In this document: positions 62,474 through 64,000 of the stretch, piece after piece
How the letters are laid out: the number at the start of each line of letters is the position of its first letter
How positions within the stretch are numbered: the first letter of the stretch is position 1
Assembly (NCBI GenBank): GCA_947427285.1
Contig: CANEHE010000003.1
Location: 62,001 to 126,000 of the forward strand
DNA length: 64,000 bases
Origin: an uncultured Porphyromonadaceae bacterium
Lineage (GTDB): Bacteria; Bacteroidota; Bacteroidia; Bacteroidales; Muribaculaceae
Direction: 5' to 3'
Program-made: the position numbers and the translations under genes
The notes under the pieces: model-generated
Seen by the model: only the letters and a program-made list of their open reading frames with translations
What the model was told of the DNA's origin: nothing
Database searches by the model: none

Positions 62474-64000
62474 ATGAAAAAGATTTTACTTCTGGCCACA
62501 CTATGGCTGACCTCGGTGCTGACCGCACTATCCACACCAGTAGACCTGACACAGATTGACGGGAAGATCTGGAATCCGCGGGGAACATACCTGACCGGAA
62601 CCGACAATGAAACATGGAATCTGAACCAGTTCGGTAATTCCGGAATAAACTTCGTACTTCGCGAAGGAAGCAACTTCGCTCCATCAGGCTACGAATCCGT
62701 TTTCAACGTCAACTCCCCCTCCAGCCAAGAACTCAATGCATGGCTATGCTCCCCCGCGTTCCTTTTCAAGAAAGGATATACATATCAGATAAAATTCTCC
62801 TATCGATACACCAGTTCCTCCACAAGAATCTCCATGTCCTGTTGGATTGACGATGCCAAAGGAACTCTCGACGCAGAGACAGCCACCGCCATGACAAAGA
62901 AAAAAGCCATGGCAAAAAACAATGGCTATCCCACATCCTGGACAGAAATCTCGTTTGACTATACCCCGGATGAAGAAGGTGTGCGATTCATCAACTATCA
63001 AGCGTTCACAAGCCAATATGCCTCATCGACAGGATTATTGTATGTCGGCCAGTTTGAGGTGAAGATAGTCTCAAGCCAGGCTCAACCCCAGGCTCCCTCT
63101 GACGTGACGGCAGAGCCGGCACCAGACGGAAAAATCAGCGCGACACTTTCCTGGACTCTCCCGACACATAATGTCGGAGGCGAACCCTTGACCGGTAACA
63201 ACGCCATACAGAATATGCTTGTATATCGCGACGGTGAAAATGTCGCCACACTACCGGGATCTGCCGTATCATGGACCGACACCGAAACGTCCGGCCTTAG
63301 CAAAGGAACTCATTACTATCAGATAGCTGCCGTGGCCGCAGACGAAACCGGTGTTCTGTCCGAACCCACTCCATCAATATATGTAGGACCTTATCTTTAT
63401 GCTCCGCTGACAATGGAGTTCGCCGATGATCAATGGACCTGTTATAAGATTGCAGGACAAGCATTTTCCTCCAATACCGCGTATGTGGAATCGCCATACA
63501 CCAATGCTGCCAGCATCTGGGCATACAACCAGGTTCAGGAAGACGCATGGCTATGTTCTCCTCCGCTGAAACTGGATCCCGCCAAGACCTACAAAGTCCG
63601 ATTCAATTATCTGACGTGGGATGACACAGCCTTCATCGTGGAGCACCTCAATATTTATGCGTCCGGACATCGGGCCGACGAAAATACCGTCGGTTCAATT
63701 CTGGAAACGGAACCGATATATACCCTCGACAACATAAAACACTCAATGCCGACTTGGAAATCCGTTGAGATATCCGGGGTAAAAGGAATCGGCGAAGCAA
63801 CGCATATTCTGTTCCATGTCAGCGGTAAAGTATGCAAACGATTCTCAATAAACGCCTTTGAAGTAGAAGAATACACAGAAGTGCCTTTCGCTCCCGCCGC
63901 GCCGACATCACTGACAGCCAGAGTAGCACCCTATCAGCAAAAGTTGGTCAACCTATCATGGACCAACCCGACAACGTCTTCCGACGGAAGCACCCTCACA
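62474..64000 (+). CDS. Secreted fibronectin type III/choice-of-anchor-type protein (partial, 3' end outside window)
   Basis: Exported surface protein, role unknown. The frame is open from the ATG at 62474 to the window edge (509 codons). A signal peptide (ILLLATLWLTSVLTALST) is followed by alternating modules. A carbohydrate-binding-like beta-sandwich with AWLCSPAFLFKKGYTYQIKF is followed by a fibronectin type III domain (APSDVTAEPAPDGKISATLS, GTHYYQIAAVA). A second sandwich has AWLCSPPLKLDPAKTYKVRF, and a second Fn3 begins at the edge (APTSLTARVAPYQQKLVNLS). The internal duplication is clear. Bacteroidales relatives usually end in a sorting tail, which would lie beyond 64000. Confidence 0.85.
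   Translation, partial: MKKILLLATLWLTSVLTALSTPVDLTQIDGKIWNPRGTYLTGTDNETWNLNQFGNSGINFVLREGSNFAPSGYESVFNVNSPSSQELNAWLCSPAFLFKKGYTYQIKFSYRYTSSSTRISMSCWIDDAKGTLDAETATAMTKKKAMAKNNGYPTSWTEISFDYTPDEEGVRFINYQAFTSQYASSTGLLYVGQFEVKIVSSQAQPQAPSDVTAEPAPDGKISATLSWTLPTHNVGGEPLTGNNAIQNMLVYRDGENVATLPGSAVSWTDTETSGLSKGTHYYQIAAVAADETGVLSEPTPSIYVGPYLYAPLTMEFADDQWTCYKIAGQAFSSNTAYVESPYTNAASIWAYNQVQEDAWLCSPPLKLDPAKTYKVRFNYLTWDDTAFIVEHLNIYASGHRADENTVGSILETEPIYTLDNIKHSMPTWKSVEISGVKGIGEATHILFHVSGKVCKRFSINAFEVEEYTEVPFAPAAPTSLTARVAPYQQKLVNLSWTNPTTSSDGSTLT

Noticed and set aside
1-64000. CRISPR arrays, tRNA genes, insertion sequences or prophage
   Set aside because: I looked for regular short repeats, T-loop consensus sequences, transposase motifs and phage structural genes and saw none. 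The three 19-base repeats are too few and too widely spaced to be an array.

Overview
The window reads as chromosomal DNA of a gut Bacteroidales bacterium, most likely of the Muribaculaceae or a close family. The evidence is a SusC/SusD pair, Bacteroidetes-type promoters (TTTG, 19-21 bases, TAnnTTTG), many secreted proteins with C-terminal tails resembling type IX secretion signals, GLUG-repeat surface proteins, a C10 (streptopain-like) peptidase, a YicC/Gmk/NadD operon and a bacterial GH3-family protein. I saw no tRNA, rRNA, CRISPR array, prophage or intact insertion sequence. The family-level placement is inference.

Layout. 1-2.5 kb (minus): an efflux operon running from a promoter near 2510 through a small unrecognised ORF, a tolC-type gene with an in-frame stop after its signal peptide, and an emrA/hlyD-type gene cut by the window edge. 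2.7-5.9 kb (plus): a C45-type Ntn hydrolase, a small membrane protein, a hotdog thioesterase and dprA, overlapping one another. 6-8.2 kb (minus): MFS transporter then nucleoside phosphorylase. 8.4-10.1 kb: a secreted protein with a sorting-like tail. 10.1-13.5 kb (minus): phosphoglucomutase/phosphomannomutase then a DUF3943 protein. 13.7-15.8 kb (plus): yicC-gmk-nadD. 15.8-18.8 kb (minus): ctc/rplY, pth, an S4-domain protein and a bile-salt-hydrolase-like enzyme. 18.9-20.7 kb: SulP transporter.

20.8-30.4 kb (minus) is a nutrient-capture region: susC-susD, a C10 cysteine peptidase and another secreted protein with almost the same C-terminal tail as the peptidase. 31.1-32 kb (plus) carries a Pro/Gly/Asn-repeat protein interrupted by an in-frame TGA. 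32.1-38.1 kb (minus) holds a GH13 alpha-amylase coupled to a SPOR lipoprotein, a coiled-coil lipoprotein, rsmI, a conserved unknown and a PBP4-type carboxypeptidase.

38.2-46.4 kb (minus) is a two-gene operon for a chitobiase-C-domain protein and a 1976-residue GLUG protein. It is preceded by about 300 bases that look like a structured non-coding RNA with its own promoter and terminator. 46.9-49.5 kb (plus) has an AI-2E family transporter, a PepSY-like protein and an outer-membrane beta-barrel. 49.6-54.1 kb (minus) has a 1102-residue AlbA_2-domain protein and an MsrA-MsrB fusion. 54.4-64 kb (plus) has a second giant GLUG protein (2054 residues, paralogous to the first), a GH3-family protein and the start of a fibronectin-type secreted protein cut by the window edge.

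Points most worth a second look: the structured RNA locus at 46.47-46.77 kb; two genes carrying single in-frame stops; a 19-base element repeated in the leaders of three unrelated genes, always in the same orientation to the gene; the AlbA_2/OB-like giant protein; and the paired GLUG paralogues.
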